The translations under genes were made by a program, and so were the position numbers. From Pseudoponticoccus marisrubri (GTDB taxonomy: Bacteria; Pseudomonadota; Alphaproteobacteria; Rhodobacterales; Rhodobacteraceae), in contig NZ_LPXO01000003.1 of assembly GCF_001482405.1 (NCBI RefSeq), positions 248,001-312,000 on the forward strand: a stretch of DNA of 64,000 nucleotides, in the 5' to 3' direction. How positions within the stretch are numbered: position 1 is the first letter of the stretch; the number at the start of each line of letters is the position of its first letter. The notes beneath the pieces are model-generated. The model worked only from the letters and a program-made list of their open reading frames with translations. It was not told where the DNA came from and made no database searches. Positions 8,758 through 17,936 of the stretch are shown here, piece after piece.

Positions 8758-10002
8758 ATGACCGATCTGCGCATCGCCGATTGCCGCATCACGCCCATCG
8801 CCTTCTATGACCCGCCGTTGCTGAACAATGGCGGCTGCCACCAGCCCTTTGCCCTGCGCTCGGTCATCGAGGTGGAGACCGAGGACGGGGTGATCGGGCT
8901 GGGCGAGAGCTATGGCACGCGCAGCCTGATCGACGCGGTGGCGGCGCTGGCCCCCGATCTGCGCGGCATGGCAGTGACCGATCTCAACGGGCTCTGGGCG
9001 CGCGCGCGGACCCGGGTGCAGGGCGGCATGCCGGGTTACACGGGTGACGAGCGGCTGCTGCCGCGCGTGGTCTCGGCGGTCGAGGTCGCCATGTGGGACG
9101 CGCTCGGCAAGGCGACGGGGCAGCGCGTGGTCGATCTGCTGGGCGGGCAGGTGCGCGAGACGGTGCCCTTCTCGGCCTACCTCTTCTACAAGTTCGCCGG
9201 CCATGCCGGGCAGCCGGCGGATGACTGGGGCGAGGTGCTGAGCCCCGAGCGGCTGGTCGACGAGGCGCGGCGTTTCATCGAGACCCACGGCTTTCGCGCG
9301 ATCAAGCTCAAGGCCGGGATCCTGCCGCCCGAGGAGGAGGTCGCCGGGCTGGAGGCGCTGCGCGCGGCCTTCCCCGAGGCGCCCCTGCGCATCGACCCCA
9401 ATGGCGGCTGGCACGTGCACACCGCGCTGGACCTGCTGCCGCGGCTGGAGGGGCTGGTCGAGTATCTCGAGGATCCCACCGTGGGCATCGATGGCAACGC
9501 CGTGATCCAGGCCCGCACGGACGTGCCGCTGGCCACCAACATGTATGTCGTGGCGCAGTCCCACCTGCCGCCCAACATGGCGCAGGATGCCTTTCGCGTA
9601 ATCCTGTCGGATCACCATTACTGGGGCGGGCTGAAGGCCAGCCGCGACCTGGCCGAGATCTGCCGGATCTGGGGGCTGGGCCTGTCGATGCATTCGAACT
9701 CGCATCTGGGCATCAGCCTTGCGGCAATGACGCATCTTGCAGCCGCCACGCCGAACCTGACCTATGATTGCGACACGCATTATCCTTGGCAGGTGGACGA
9801 GGTGGTCGAGGGCGGGCGCTTCGAATTCCGCGATGGCAGCCTCTCCGTGCCCGAGGGGCCGGGGCTGGGCGTGACGCTGGACCGCGACGCGCTGGCGCGG
9901 CTGCACCAGAACTACCTCGACTGCGGCTATACCCATCGCGACGACGAGAGCGAGATGCAGAAACATCAACCCGGCTGGCGCTTCCAGCGCCCGCGCTACT
10001 GA
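8758..10002 (+). CDS. gudD: glucarate dehydratase
   Basis: This enzyme would dehydrate D-glucarate (and often idarate) to 5-keto-4-deoxyglucarate in the cytoplasm. The 414-residue protein shows the glucarate-dehydratase set: [48 protein letters not shown] and DTHYPWQ. Together these give the metal ligands, the Lys base and the His acid. The ATG at 8758 was chosen because GGAG lies 5 nt upstream and the sequence after it matches the family N terminus. An in-frame upstream start at 8722 has no such support. It is followed 14 nt later by the galactarate dehydratase gene. Confidence 0.93.
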   Translation: MTDLRIADCRITPIAFYDPPLLNNGGCHQPFALRSVIEVETEDGVIGLGESYGTRSLIDAVAALAPDLRGMAVTDLNGLWARARTRVQGGMPGYTGDERLLPRVVSAVEVAMWDALGKATGQRVVDLLGGQVRETVPFSAYLFYKFAGHAGQPADDWGEVLSPERLVDEARRFIETHGFRAIKLKAGILPPEEEVAGLEALRAAFPEAPLRIDPNGGWHVHTALDLLPRLEGLVEYLEDPTVGIDGNAVIQARTDVPLATNMYVVAQSHLPPNMAQDAFRVILSDHHYWGGLKASRDLAEICRIWGLGLSMHSNSHLGISLAAMTHLAAATPNLTYDCDTHYPWQVDEVVEGGRFEFRDGSLSVPEGPGLGVTLDRDALARLHQNYLDCGYTHRDDESEMQKHQPGWRFQRPRY

Positions 10003-10016
10003 GAGGGGGACCCGAG

Positions 10017-11531
10017 GTGCAGGAAGTCATCGACCGGCCGCGGGTGATCCGCGTGCACCCGCAGGACAATGTGGCCATCGTGGTCAATGATGGCGGGTTG
10101 CGGGCGGGGGCGCGCATCCCGGACGGCCCGGTCCTGCCGGGCGCGGTGCCACAGGGCCACAAGCTGGCGCTGGTCGACCTTGCCGCGGGCGACCCGATCC
10201 GGCGCTACGGCGTGGTCATCGCACATGCAGCCCGCGACCTGCCCGCCGGCGCCTGGGTGAACGAGCACAACACCGTGCTGCCCGCGGCACCGGCGCTGGA
10301 CGACCTGCCGCTGGCCACGGTCCGCGCGCCTCAAGCGCTGCCTGTCAGCGCCACGTTTCAGGGCTACCGCAATCCCGACGGCTCGGTCGGGACGCGCAAC
10401 CTGCTGGCGGTGACGACCACGGTGCAATGCGTGGCGGGCGTGGTCGAGCACGCGGTGCGGCGCATCCGCGACGCGCTGCTGCCGCGCTATCCCAATGTCG
10501 ACGGGGTGGTGGCGCTGGACCATGTCTATGGATGCGGCGTGGCGATCGACGCGCCCGACGCCGCCATCCCGATCCGCACGCTGGCCAATATCGCGCGCAA
10601 CCCCAATTTCGGCGGCCGCGCTCTGGTGGTCAGCCTGGGCTGCGAAAAGCTGCAGCCCGCGCGGCTGGACCTGCCCGAGGCGGCACTGGTCACGCTGCAG
10701 GAGCAGGACGGGTTCGGCCCCATGCTCGACGCGATCCTGTCGGCGGCCGAGACGCAGCTAGAGGCGCTGAACGCACGGCGGCGCGAGACCTGCCCGGTCT
10801 CGGAGCTGGTGGTGGGGCTGCAATGCGGCGGCTCGGACGCGTTCTCGGGCGTGACGGCGAACCCGGCGCTGGGGCTGGCCGCCGACCGGATCGTGCGCGC
10901 CGGTGGCACGGTGCTGTTTTCCGAGAATACCGAGGTGCGCGACGGCATCGCCCAGCTGACCGCCCGGGCGGCGACCCCCGAGATCGCGCGCGAGATCATC
11001 CGCGAGCTGGATAGGTATGACGCCTATCTCGCCCGCGGCGGGGTGGACCGCTCGGCCAACACCACGCCGGGCAACAAGGCGGGCGGGCTGTCCAACATCG
11101 TCGAGAAGGCCATGGGCAGCATCGTCAAATCGGGCTCGGCCCCGATCGCGGGCGTGGTGCCGCTCGGGGCGCGGGCCGAGGGGCGGGGCCTGCTCTATGC
11201 CGCGACGCCCGCCAGCGACTTCATCTGCGGCACGCTGCAACTGGCGGCCGGCGCCACGGTGCATGTCTTCACCACCGGGCGCGGCACGCCCTACAGCCTC
11301 GAGGCGCTGCCCACGATCAAGGTCGCCACGCGCAGCGACCTTGCCCGGCGATGGCACGACCTGATGGACATCAATGCGGGAACGGTGGCGACGGGCGAGA
11401 CATCGCTGGCGGAGATGGGCCGGCAGGTCTTCGATCACATCCTTGCCGTGGCCAGCGGCGCGCCCACATGGGGCGAGCGGCACCGGCTGCACAATGCGCT
11501 CGCGCTTTTCAATCCCGCCCCGGTCACCTAA
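10017..11531 (+). CDS. garD: galactarate dehydratase, UxaA/GarD family
   Basis: This 504-residue protein has an N-terminal SAF-like domain (about 1-90) and a long D-galactarate/altronate dehydratase domain. Key stretches are [60 protein letters not shown] and [13 protein letters not shown]. The last two favour galactarate over altronate dehydratase. It would convert galactarate to 5-keto-4-deoxyglucarate, the same product as the preceding enzyme. The start is GTG at 10017 behind GAGGGGGA; the protein there begins (M)QEVIDRP. The conserved cysteines suit the iron-dependent reaction known for this family. Confidence 0.9.
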   Translation: MQEVIDRPRVIRVHPQDNVAIVVNDGGLRAGARIPDGPVLPGAVPQGHKLALVDLAAGDPIRRYGVVIAHAARDLPAGAWVNEHNTVLPAAPALDDLPLATVRAPQALPVSATFQGYRNPDGSVGTRNLLAVTTTVQCVAGVVEHAVRRIRDALLPRYPNVDGVVALDHVYGCGVAIDAPDAAIPIRTLANIARNPNFGGRALVVSLGCEKLQPARLDLPEAALVTLQEQDGFGPMLDAILSAAETQLEALNARRRETCPVSELVVGLQCGGSDAFSGVTANPALGLAADRIVRAGGTVLFSENTEVRDGIAQLTARAATPEIAREIIRELDRYDAYLARGGVDRSANTTPGNKAGGLSNIVEKAMGSIVKSGSAPIAGVVPLGARAEGRGLLYAATPASDFICGTLQLAAGATVHVFTTGRGTPYSLEALPTIKVATRSDLARRWHDLMDINAGTVATGETSLAEMGRQVFDHILAVASGAPTWGERHRLHNALALFNPAPVT

Positions 11532-11570
11532 GGCCGGGCGCGGCGGACAAGACCAAGAAGAAGGAGATCC

Positions 11571-12299
11571 GTGGTGGAGCCGACAAAGGTGAAGAGCGGC
11601 ACGCTGGTGAACACCACCAGTGCGGCCCTGCGCAAACGCATCACCGACGGAGAATTCCCCGTGGGGGCGCGATTGCCCTCCGAGGTGCGGCTCTGCGAGG
11701 AATACGGAGTCAGCCGCACCGTGGTGCGCGAGGCCATCGCGGCGCTGCGCTCGGACGGGCTGGTGGAGCCGCGGCAGGGCTCGGGCGTCTTCGTGACCGC
11801 GCCCGAACCCGACGCGGCAGGGCTGCCCTTCACGGATGTGGATTACGACAAGATCTCATCGGTCATCGAGATGCTGGAGCTGCGCGCCGCGGTCGAGACG
11901 GAATGCGCGGCGCTGGCCGCGGTGCGCCGCTCGCCGGCCCAGGCCGAGCGGATCTCGGAATGCGCGCGCGACATCACCACCCGGGCGCGGGACGGCCAGT
12001 CCACGGCCGAGGCCGATCTGGACATGCACCTGGCCATTGCCGATGCCACCAACAATCCGCGCTTCCGCCAGTTCCTGACGATGCTGGGCGCCGGGGCGAT
12101 CCCGCGCGCGGCGCTGCGCGCGCCGTCGCGGGCGCGCGTCTCGGACAGCTATATCCAGCTCATCGACGAGGAACACCGCCGCATCGTCGAGGCGATCATC
12201 GACCGGCAACCGGAAGAGGCCCGCGCCGCCATGCGCACCCATCTCGAAGGTGCGCAGAACCGCTATCGTGCGCTGTTGCGGCATGATGGCGAGGCATGA
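11571..12299 (+). CDS. GntR-family transcriptional regulator, FadR/FCD subfamily
   Basis: This 242-residue repressor-type protein has a winged helix-turn-helix in residues 15-80 (RLPSEVRLCEEYGVSRTVVR, then AIAALRSDGLVEPRQGSGVF) and a C-terminal all-helical FCD ligand domain. The FCD domain has metal/ligand positions at DLDMHLAIAD and EEHRRIVEAI. FCD regulators usually sense small organic acids. As the last gene of the aldarate operon it most likely controls that operon in response to a sugar acid or its keto-deoxy product. The GTG start at 11571 is preceded by AAGGAG. No clear operator could be picked out because the operon promoter is outside the window. Confidence 0.92.
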   Translation: MVEPTKVKSGTLVNTTSAALRKRITDGEFPVGARLPSEVRLCEEYGVSRTVVREAIAALRSDGLVEPRQGSGVFVTAPEPDAAGLPFTDVDYDKISSVIEMLELRAAVETECAALAAVRRSPAQAERISECARDITTRARDGQSTAEADLDMHLAIADATNNPRFRQFLTMLGAGAIPRAALRAPSRARVSDSYIQLIDEEHRRIVEAIIDRQPEEARAAMRTHLEGAQNRYRALLRHDGEA

Positions 12300-12306
12300 C
12301 ATGAGG

Positions 12307-12331
12307 GGGCGGCCACAGCAGGAGACCGCCC
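12307..12331 (+). promoter_or_regulatory. short hairpin with the ribosome site in its loop
   Basis: GGGCGG (12307-12312) can pair with CCGCCC (12326-12331). The GGAG of the downstream rsmB-like gene sits in the 13-nt loop, 11 nt before its ATG. It may modulate translation, or be chance in GC-rich DNA. Confidence 0.25.
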
Positions 12332-12335
12332 GCCC

Positions 12336-13493
12336 ATGACCCCCGCCGCCCGCGTGCAGGCCGCCATCGAGATCGTCGAGACCATCCGCGCGGGCCAGCC
12401 GGCCGAGAAGGCGCTGACCAACTGGGCGCGCGGGGCGCGCTATGCCGGCTCCAAGGACCGCGCCGCGGTGCGCGACCACGTGTTCGACGTGGTGCGACGC
12501 TGGCGCAGCTCCGCCGCCCTGGGGGGCGGCGAGGGCGGGCGCGCCCGGCTGCTGGGCCTGCTGCGCGGGCAGGGGGTCGATCCCGACGGGCTCTTCACCG
12601 GCGCGTCGCACGCCCCGGCGCCGTTGACGCGCGAGGAACGCGCTGCCGGCAGCGCGCCGACCGGCGCCGAGGGCTGGGATCTGCCCGACTGGCTGGCCGA
12701 CCGTTTCCGCGACAGCCTTGGCTCTGCCGCCGAAGAGACCGCGCTGGCGCTGCGCCACCGCGCCGATGTCTTTCTCAGGGTCAACCTGCTTCGCTCCGAT
12801 CCTGCCAGCGCCCGCGCGCGGCTGAAGGAGGAGGGGATCACGACCGAGCCGCACCCGCTCTCCCCCACGGCCCTGCGCGTCACCAAGGGCGCCCGGGCCG
12901 TGGCCCGCAGCACGGCCTTTGCCGAGGGGCTGGTGGAGTTGCAGGACGTGGCCAGCCAGGCCGTCACCGATCTCTTGCCGCTGCGCCCGGGGCTGCGCGT
13001 GCTCGATTACTGCGCCGGCGGCGGGGGCAAGGCGCTGGCCATGGCCGCGCGCATGGGGGGCGGGCCGGTCGCGGTGCATGACGCCGATCCCGCCCGCATG
13101 TCCGACCTGCCGGCGCGCGCGGCACGCGCCGGGGCTCGGCTGAGCCCGGTGGCACGGCCCGAGCCGCCCTACGACCTGGTGCTCTGCGACGTGCCCTGTT
13201 CCGGCAGCGGCGCCTGGCGGCGCGCGCCCGAGGGCAAGTGGCGGCTGGACCCCGACGGGCTGGCCGGGCTGCTGCGAGTGCAGGCCGAGATCCTCGACAC
13301 CTGCGCCGCCCTCGTGGGGCCCGGCGGCCGGCTGGCCTATGCCACCTGTTCCGTCCTGTCCCAGGAGAACGCGCAGCAGATCGACGGCTTCCGCAGCCGC
13401 CGCGCGGGGTGGCATGTCGAGGACCAACGCCAGTTCCTGCCCTCCGACGGCGGCGACGGGTTCTTCATCACTGTCTTGAAACGTGCGGACTAG
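12336..13493 (+). CDS. RsmB/NOP2-family RNA cytosine-5 methyltransferase
   Basis: This 385-residue SAM-dependent methyltransferase likely acts on 16S rRNA. The catalytic half shows motif I CAGGGGKALAMAAR (near 225-238), DVPCSGSGAWRR with the motif IV cysteine, and YATCSVLSQEN with the second cysteine used in the m5C mechanism. The N-terminal half is a helical NusB-like region as in RsmB but is not strongly conserved. It stands alone behind the GntR gene, 36 nt downstream, and may be co-transcribed by read-through. Confidence 0.88.
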   Translation: MTPAARVQAAIEIVETIRAGQPAEKALTNWARGARYAGSKDRAAVRDHVFDVVRRWRSSAALGGGEGGRARLLGLLRGQGVDPDGLFTGASHAPAPLTREERAAGSAPTGAEGWDLPDWLADRFRDSLGSAAEETALALRHRADVFLRVNLLRSDPASARARLKEEGITTEPHPLSPTALRVTKGARAVARSTAFAEGLVELQDVASQAVTDLLPLRPGLRVLDYCAGGGGKALAMAARMGGGPVAVHDADPARMSDLPARAARAGARLSPVARPEPPYDLVLCDVPCSGSGAWRRAPEGKWRLDPDGLAGLLRVQAEILDTCAALVGPGGRLAYATCSVLSQENAQQIDGFRSRRAGWHVEDQRQFLPSDGGDGFFITVLKRAD

Positions 13494-13530
13494 GCGGTAG
13501 GATGCAACCTGAAGGTGATATTGGCATGGG

Positions 13531-13545
13531 TTAACCTGCAATTAA
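13531..13545 (+). promoter_or_regulatory. perfect CtrA-type box TTAA-N7-TTAA upstream of cckA
   Basis: The sequence TTAACCTGCAATTAA matches the full CtrA recognition pattern TTAA-N7-TTAA. It lies 52 nt before the TTG start and about 103 nt before the first ATG of cckA. TTAA is rare in this GC-rich DNA and I noticed no second perfect TTAA-N7-TTAA in the intergenic regions I read. Confidence 0.6.
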
Positions 13546-13597
13546 GGGGAAACCGGTGAAATACGGCCTGGCGACTCGCTAGCACACGGGGTTCGAT

Positions 13598-15895
13598 TTG
13601 GTTTCTTCAGCGCATGGTGACCCCAGACGATGGCCGCGGCTGTCCCAGATGAGCGGGGCCTCGCTCCTGCTGGTGCTTGCCGTGGTCACGCTGATCGCCT
13701 CGCTGGTGGTTGAGGGGCATTCCATGCGCGTCGGCCTGCTGGCCGCAACCGGGGCCTTCGGCACCATGGCCGTGGGCTGGGCGCTTTATGAGATGGTGAG
13801 CCGCGGGCGCATCGCGCGCCGCACGGCGTTGCTGGGCGATCTCGTCGAGGATGACCCGGCGCTGTGCTTTCTCAGCGATGCCGACGGCGTGCTGCATTAC
13901 GTCAATTGCGCCGCCCGGGCCCGCTTCTCGCCCGCGCCCAACGCCACGCTGGCCGACGTACTGCGCGACGTCTTTGCCAGCTCCGAGGGCGTGCTCTACC
14001 GGCTTTACACCAAGGCGCAGCTGCAAGGTTCGGCGCTGGAGGACATCACCAGCCATGCCGAAGGCTTCCGCGTCTTCGTGCGCGCCTTTTCGCCGGGGCT
14101 GGTCTTCTGGCGGCTCGAGCCCGAGACCCAGCGCCCCGGTGCGCGGCCCCGGGGCGACGTGCCGATCATCTCGCTGGGGCGGCATGGTGCGGTTCTATTT
14201 ATGAACGCCGCCGCGCGCGAGTTGGTGGGCCAGCGCGCCAAGCGGCTGGAGGATGTCATCGCCGACCCGCCGCTGCGTTCGGGCGGGGTGCACCTGATGA
14301 ACACGGCGCAAGGCACGCGGCGCGTGCTGGTCCAGACCGCCAATTCCGGCGCCGGGCGGGTCGAGGTCACCCTGTCGCCGATCGCCGACGAGACCGGCGG
14401 CAAGCTGTCGGTGGGCAGTTTCGACGAGCTGCCGGTGCCCTTGCTCAAGGTCGCGCCCGACGGCACGATCCTGCGCGCCAACCCCGAGGCGCGGCGCATG
14501 CTGGCGTTGGACCGCGGCGCCGGCGGCAACCTGGCCGAGTACATGGAGGGGCTGGGGCGCGCGCTCTCGGACTGGTTGCAGGAGGCCGCCAGCGGGCGCG
14601 GCCCGCACCGGTCGGAATTCCTGCGCCTGACCCGCGCCGACCAAGAGGTCTTCGTCCAGGTCACGCTGACCCGCATTGTCGAGGATGGCACGACCGCGCT
14701 CGTCGCCGTGCTGAACGACGCGACCGAGCTCAAGACGCTCGAGGCGCAGTTCGTGCAAAGCCAGAAGATGCAGGCGATCGGACAGCTGGCCGGCGGTGTC
14801 GCGCATGATTTCAACAACCTGCTGACTGCGATCTCGGGCCATTGCGACCTGCTGCTGCTGCGCCACGACCAGGGCGACCCGGACTACGGGGATCTCGTGC
14901 AGATCAATCAGAACGCGAACCGTGCCGCCGCGCTGGTCGGGCAGCTGCTGGCTTTCTCGCGCAAGCAGACCATGCAGCCCGAGGTGATGGACCTGCGCGA
15001 TACGCTCTCGGACCTGACCCACCTGCTGAACCGGCTCGTGGGCGAGAAGGTGCGGCTGACGCTGCGCCATGACCCGGTCCTGCCACCGGTCCGCGGCGAT
15101 CGCCGGCAGCTGGAGCAGGTGATGATGAACCTCGTGGTCAATGCGCGCGACGCCATGCCCGAGGGCGGCGAGATCGTGGTCGAGACCGAGCGCCGCGTCC
15201 TGCGCGAGGCGATGAAGCGCGACCGCGCCGTCGTCACGCCGGGCACCTATGTGGCGGTGCGGGTCAGCGACGAGGGCGTGGGCATCCCCTCGGACAAGCT
15301 GCAGAAAGTGTTCGAACCCTTCTTCACCACCAAGCGCACGGGCGAGGGTACGGGGCTGGGGCTGTCCACCGTCTACGGCATCGTCAAGCAGACCGGCGGC
15401 TTCATCTTCGTCGACAGCGTGGTCGGGCAGGGCACCTGTTTCACGCTGCTCTTCCCCGCGCATGAAGCCGCGGCAGAACTGGCCGCGCCCGAGGACCCTC
15501 CGCCCGCCGAAGAGCACCTGCCGCCCAGCGGCTCCGGCGTGGTGCTGCTGGTCGAGGACGAGGCGCCGGTGCGCGCCTTTGCCGCCCGCGCCCTGCGTCT
15601 GCGCGGCTACACGGTGATCGAGGCCGAGACGGCCGAGGACGCGCTGGACACGCTGGAGGATGACAAGCTGTCTGTCGATGTCTTCGTCACCGACGTGGTC
15701 ATGCCCGGCATGGACGGGCCGACCTGGGTGCGCAAGGCGCGCGAGAAGCGGCCCGATACGCGGGTGGTCTTCGTCTCGGGCTATGCCGAGGACGCGTTCG
15801 GCGAGGGGTCCGAGACGATCCCGAACTCGGTCTTCCTGCCCAAGCCCTTCTCGCTGTCCGACCTGACCGAGACCGTGAACCGGCAATTGTCCTGA
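13598..15895 (+). CDS. cckA: cell-cycle hybrid histidine kinase CckA
   Basis: This 765-residue inner-membrane kinase/phosphatase heads the CckA-ChpT-CtrA relay. Two membrane helices lie near residues 20-40 and 46-68, followed by PAS-like regions. The histidine box AGGVAHDFNNLL has His near 403. The ATPase domain has the N box VVNARDAMP, DEGVGIP and GEGTGLGLST. The C-terminal receiver has VTDVVMPGMDGP (phospho-Asp near 698) and the FLPKPF lysine. The HDFNNLL box and domain order are diagnostic for CckA. The frame opens at TTG 13598; an ATG at 13649 is the alternative start and would shorten the cytoplasmic leader by 17 residues. A CtrA box lies upstream. Confidence 0.93.
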   Translation: MVSSAHGDPRRWPRLSQMSGASLLLVLAVVTLIASLVVEGHSMRVGLLAATGAFGTMAVGWALYEMVSRGRIARRTALLGDLVEDDPALCFLSDADGVLHYVNCAARARFSPAPNATLADVLRDVFASSEGVLYRLYTKAQLQGSALEDITSHAEGFRVFVRAFSPGLVFWRLEPETQRPGARPRGDVPIISLGRHGAVLFMNAAARELVGQRAKRLEDVIADPPLRSGGVHLMNTAQGTRRVLVQTANSGAGRVEVTLSPIADETGGKLSVGSFDELPVPLLKVAPDGTILRANPEARRMLALDRGAGGNLAEYMEGLGRALSDWLQEAASGRGPHRSEFLRLTRADQEVFVQVTLTRIVEDGTTALVAVLNDATELKTLEAQFVQSQKMQAIGQLAGGVAHDFNNLLTAISGHCDLLLLRHDQGDPDYGDLVQINQNANRAAALVGQLLAFSRKQTMQPEVMDLRDTLSDLTHLLNRLVGEKVRLTLRHDPVLPPVRGDRRQLEQVMMNLVVNARDAMPEGGEIVVETERRVLREAMKRDRAVVTPGTYVAVRVSDEGVGIPSDKLQKVFEPFFTTKRTGEGTGLGLSTVYGIVKQTGGFIFVDSVVGQGTCFTLLFPAHEAAAELAAPEDPPPAEEHLPPSGSGVVLLVEDEAPVRAFAARALRLRGYTVIEAETAEDALDTLEDDKLSVDVFVTDVVMPGMDGPTWVRKAREKRPDTRVVFVSGYAEDAFGEGSETIPNSVFLPKPFSLSDLTETVNRQLS

Positions 15896-15937
15896 CGCAC
15901 TCGGCCCTTGCTGGCCGGTCTTCGCGTAGGGCGGCGC

Positions 15938-16528
15938 CTATTGCGCGCGCGCCCAGACCTCGAAATCCGCGGCGCATTTGCGGCGCAGCTTGGCCTCGGT
16001 CTCGGGCGACAGTTGCAGGTCACGCCCTGGCGAGACATTCTCGCGCGGCAGATCCAGTGTCAGCCCCAGCCGGTCCTCGAGAAACCCGATCAGGGCGGCC
16101 TGGTTCTCGTATTTGAACAGGTGGGTGACGGCGACGCCGTTGGGCCGCGGCTCGACGAATTTCGCCTGGCTGCCGACATTGGCATGGGGCGGACGTTCGC
16201 CGCGCGCATAGTCCAGGCAGAACGCGTCGAAATCCATGCCGCGGGTCGAGACCGGCTTGCCTTCGAGAAAACCGCGCTGGCGATAGCGATACCACGAGCC
16301 CAACCAACTGATCGGTTCGCGGATCACGGCCAGAAGCTCCATCTCGCCGCCGACCTTCTCGAACATCGGGCGGAAGAATCGGTTGTAGCGGTAGACGGGC
16401 GCGTGCTTGAGCTCGGGCGGGTCCGAGACGACCATCGAGGCGGCCGGGGCCAGCGCCCGCGCATAGGCCGATGTGCCGGTCTTCGGCACGGCCAGCATGA
16501 CCAGCCTCTGCTTCCAGAATACCAGCAT
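15938..16528 (-). CDS. sulfotransferase-like protein
   Basis: This 196-residue protein starts with MLVFWKQRLVMLAVPKTGTS. The PKTGTS loop (15-20) is the 5'-phosphosulfate-binding motif of PAPS-dependent sulfotransferases, and VIREPISWLGSWYRYR resembles their 3'-phosphate-binding segment. Close homologues in Rhodobacteraceae are, as I recall, sometimes labelled gamma-glutamyl kinase, but no amino-acid kinase motif is visible. It converges with cckA and diverges from recA. The acceptor substrate is unknown. A TTAACCAT sequence (16561-16568), like a CtrA half site, is 33 nt upstream, but this is weak evidence. Confidence 0.65.
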   Translation of the reverse strand: MLVFWKQRLVMLAVPKTGTSAYARALAPAASMVVSDPPELKHAPVYRYNRFFRPMFEKVGGEMELLAVIREPISWLGSWYRYRQRGFLEGKPVSTRGMDFDAFCLDYARGERPPHANVGSQAKFVEPRPNGVAVTHLFKYENQAALIGFLEDRLGLTLDLPRENVSPGRDLQLSPETEAKLRRKCAADFEVWARAQ

Positions 16529-16635
16529 TTCATCCCCTTGAGGCCCGTCTCAACCTTCCTTTAACCATCCTGCGCCAAGCTGGGAAAGGAAAGATTTGAC
16601 TTGAAATGTTCGCGGTTTGATCCCATACCTGAGGA

Positions 16636-16650
16636 GAACAAGAGGCGAAC
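16636..16650 (+). promoter_or_regulatory. SOS (LexA) box GAAC-N7-GAAC of recA
   Basis: The sequence GAACAAGAGGCGAAC is an exact match to the alphaproteobacterial LexA operator GAAC-N7-GAAC. It lies 50 nt before the recA ATG. An imperfect second copy (GTTC-N7-GATC) is at 16608-16622, and a -35-like TTGACT is at 16596-16601. Confidence 0.8.
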
Positions 16651-16700
16651 AAAAGCAGCGATTGCCGCGGCTCCGGCCGTGTGGAATAAGGACCGAAACG

Positions 16701-17771
16701 ATGGCAACGGCAGATCTCCTGACGATGAGCAACAAGCGCGACGACAACAAGCAGAAGGCGCTGGACAGCGCGCTGGCGCAGATCGAACGCCAGTTCGGCA
16801 AGGGCTCGATCATGAAGCTCGGCGGCGAGAACGCGTTCAAGGATGTCGAGGCGACCTCGACCGGCTCGCTGGGTCTGGACATCGCGCTGGGGATCGGCGG
16901 CCTGCCCAAGGGCCGGATCATCGAGATCTACGGGCCGGAGAGCTCGGGCAAGACGACGCTGACCCTGCACGTGGTGGCCGAGGAGCAGAAGAAGGGCGGC
17001 GTCTGCGCCTTTGTCGATGCCGAACATGCGCTTGACCCGCAATACGCCAAGAAGCTGGGCGTGGACCTGGACGAGCTGCTGATCAGCCAGCCCGATACCG
17101 GGGAACAGGCGCTCGAGATCACCGACACGCTGGTGCGCTCGGGCGCGGTGAACCTCGTCGTGGTCGACTCGGTCGCGGCGCTGACGCCGAAAAGCGAGCT
17201 CGAGGGCGACATGGGCGATTCGAGTGTCGGCGTGCAGGCCCGCCTGATGAGCCAGGCCATGCGCAAGCTGACCGGTTCGATCAGCCGCAGCAACTGCATG
17301 GTGATCTTCATCAACCAGATCCGCATGAAGATCGGCGTCATGTTCGGCTCGCCCGAGACGACGACGGGCGGCAACGCGCTGAAATTCTACTCCTCCGTGC
17401 GGCTCGACATCCGCCGCATCGGCGCGATCAAGGACCGCGACGAGGTGGTGGGCAACGCGACCCGCGTGAAGGTGGTCAAGAACAAGGTGGCGCCGCCGTT
17501 CAAGCAGGTCGAGTTCGACATCATGTATGGCGAGGGCATCTCGAAGATGGGCGAGCTGCTGGACCTGGGCGTGAAGGCCGGCGTCGTGGACAAGGCCGGG
17601 TCCTGGTTCAGCTATGGCGACGAGCGGATCGGGCAGGGGCGCGAGAACGCCAAGACCTACCTGCGCGAGAACAGCCGCGTCGCGCTGGAGATCGAGGACA
17701 AGATCCGCGCCGCCCACGGGCTCGATTTCCACATGGCCGAGGATGACCCGGACGTGGTCGAGGACGACTGA
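16701..17771 (+). CDS. recA: recombinase RecA
   Basis: RecA is the strand-exchange ATPase and SOS co-protease. The protein is 356 residues, normal for the family. It has the polymerisation helix near the N terminus ([19 protein letters not shown]), Walker A GPESSGKT at 78-85, [22 protein letters not shown], loop L1/L2 features ([26 protein letters not shown]) and an acidic C terminus ([11 protein letters not shown]). The ATG at 16701 follows GGACC. Upstream in-frame codons lead only into the SOS-box region. An SOS box and a strong terminator frame it as a single-gene transcript. Confidence 0.98.
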   Translation: MATADLLTMSNKRDDNKQKALDSALAQIERQFGKGSIMKLGGENAFKDVEATSTGSLGLDIALGIGGLPKGRIIEIYGPESSGKTTLTLHVVAEEQKKGGVCAFVDAEHALDPQYAKKLGVDLDELLISQPDTGEQALEITDTLVRSGAVNLVVVDSVAALTPKSELEGDMGDSSVGVQARLMSQAMRKLTGSISRSNCMVIFINQIRMKIGVMFGSPETTTGGNALKFYSSVRLDIRRIGAIKDRDEVVGNATRVKVVKNKVAPPFKQVEFDIMYGEGISKMGELLDLGVKAGVVDKAGSWFSYGDERIGQGRENAKTYLRENSRVALEIEDKIRAAHGLDFHMAEDDPDVVEDD

Positions 17772-17799
17772 GCCGTCCACACCGGCGGTCTCAGGACAG

Positions 17800-17826
17800 G
17801 GCGCTCCCGGCCGGGGGCGCCTTTTT
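17800..17826 (+). terminator. rho-independent terminator of recA
   Basis: A 9-bp stem (17800-17808 with 17813-17821, one G-U pair) has a GGCC loop and is followed directly by TTTTT. It lies 29 nt after the recA stop. Confidence 0.85.
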
Positions 17827-17936
17827 CGTGTCGGGCGTGCCGCGCGGCCCGGACGGGCCGGCGCAGCTTATGGACACCCGGTGCGGGCGCAGATACATCT
17901 CGACGCCGACGCTCAGCCCGCAAAGAGGCCCGACAC

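Noticed and set aside
15938-16528. Annotation as gamma-glutamyl kinase
   Set aside because: No amino-acid kinase motif is present; the PKTGTS loop and VIREP segment fit a PAPS-type sulfotransferase fold.
16561-16568. TTAACCAT resembling a CtrA half site between the sulfotransferase-like gene and recA
   Set aside because: Only a half site and no second arm. Single 8-mers of this kind are weak evidence, so it was not listed as a feature.
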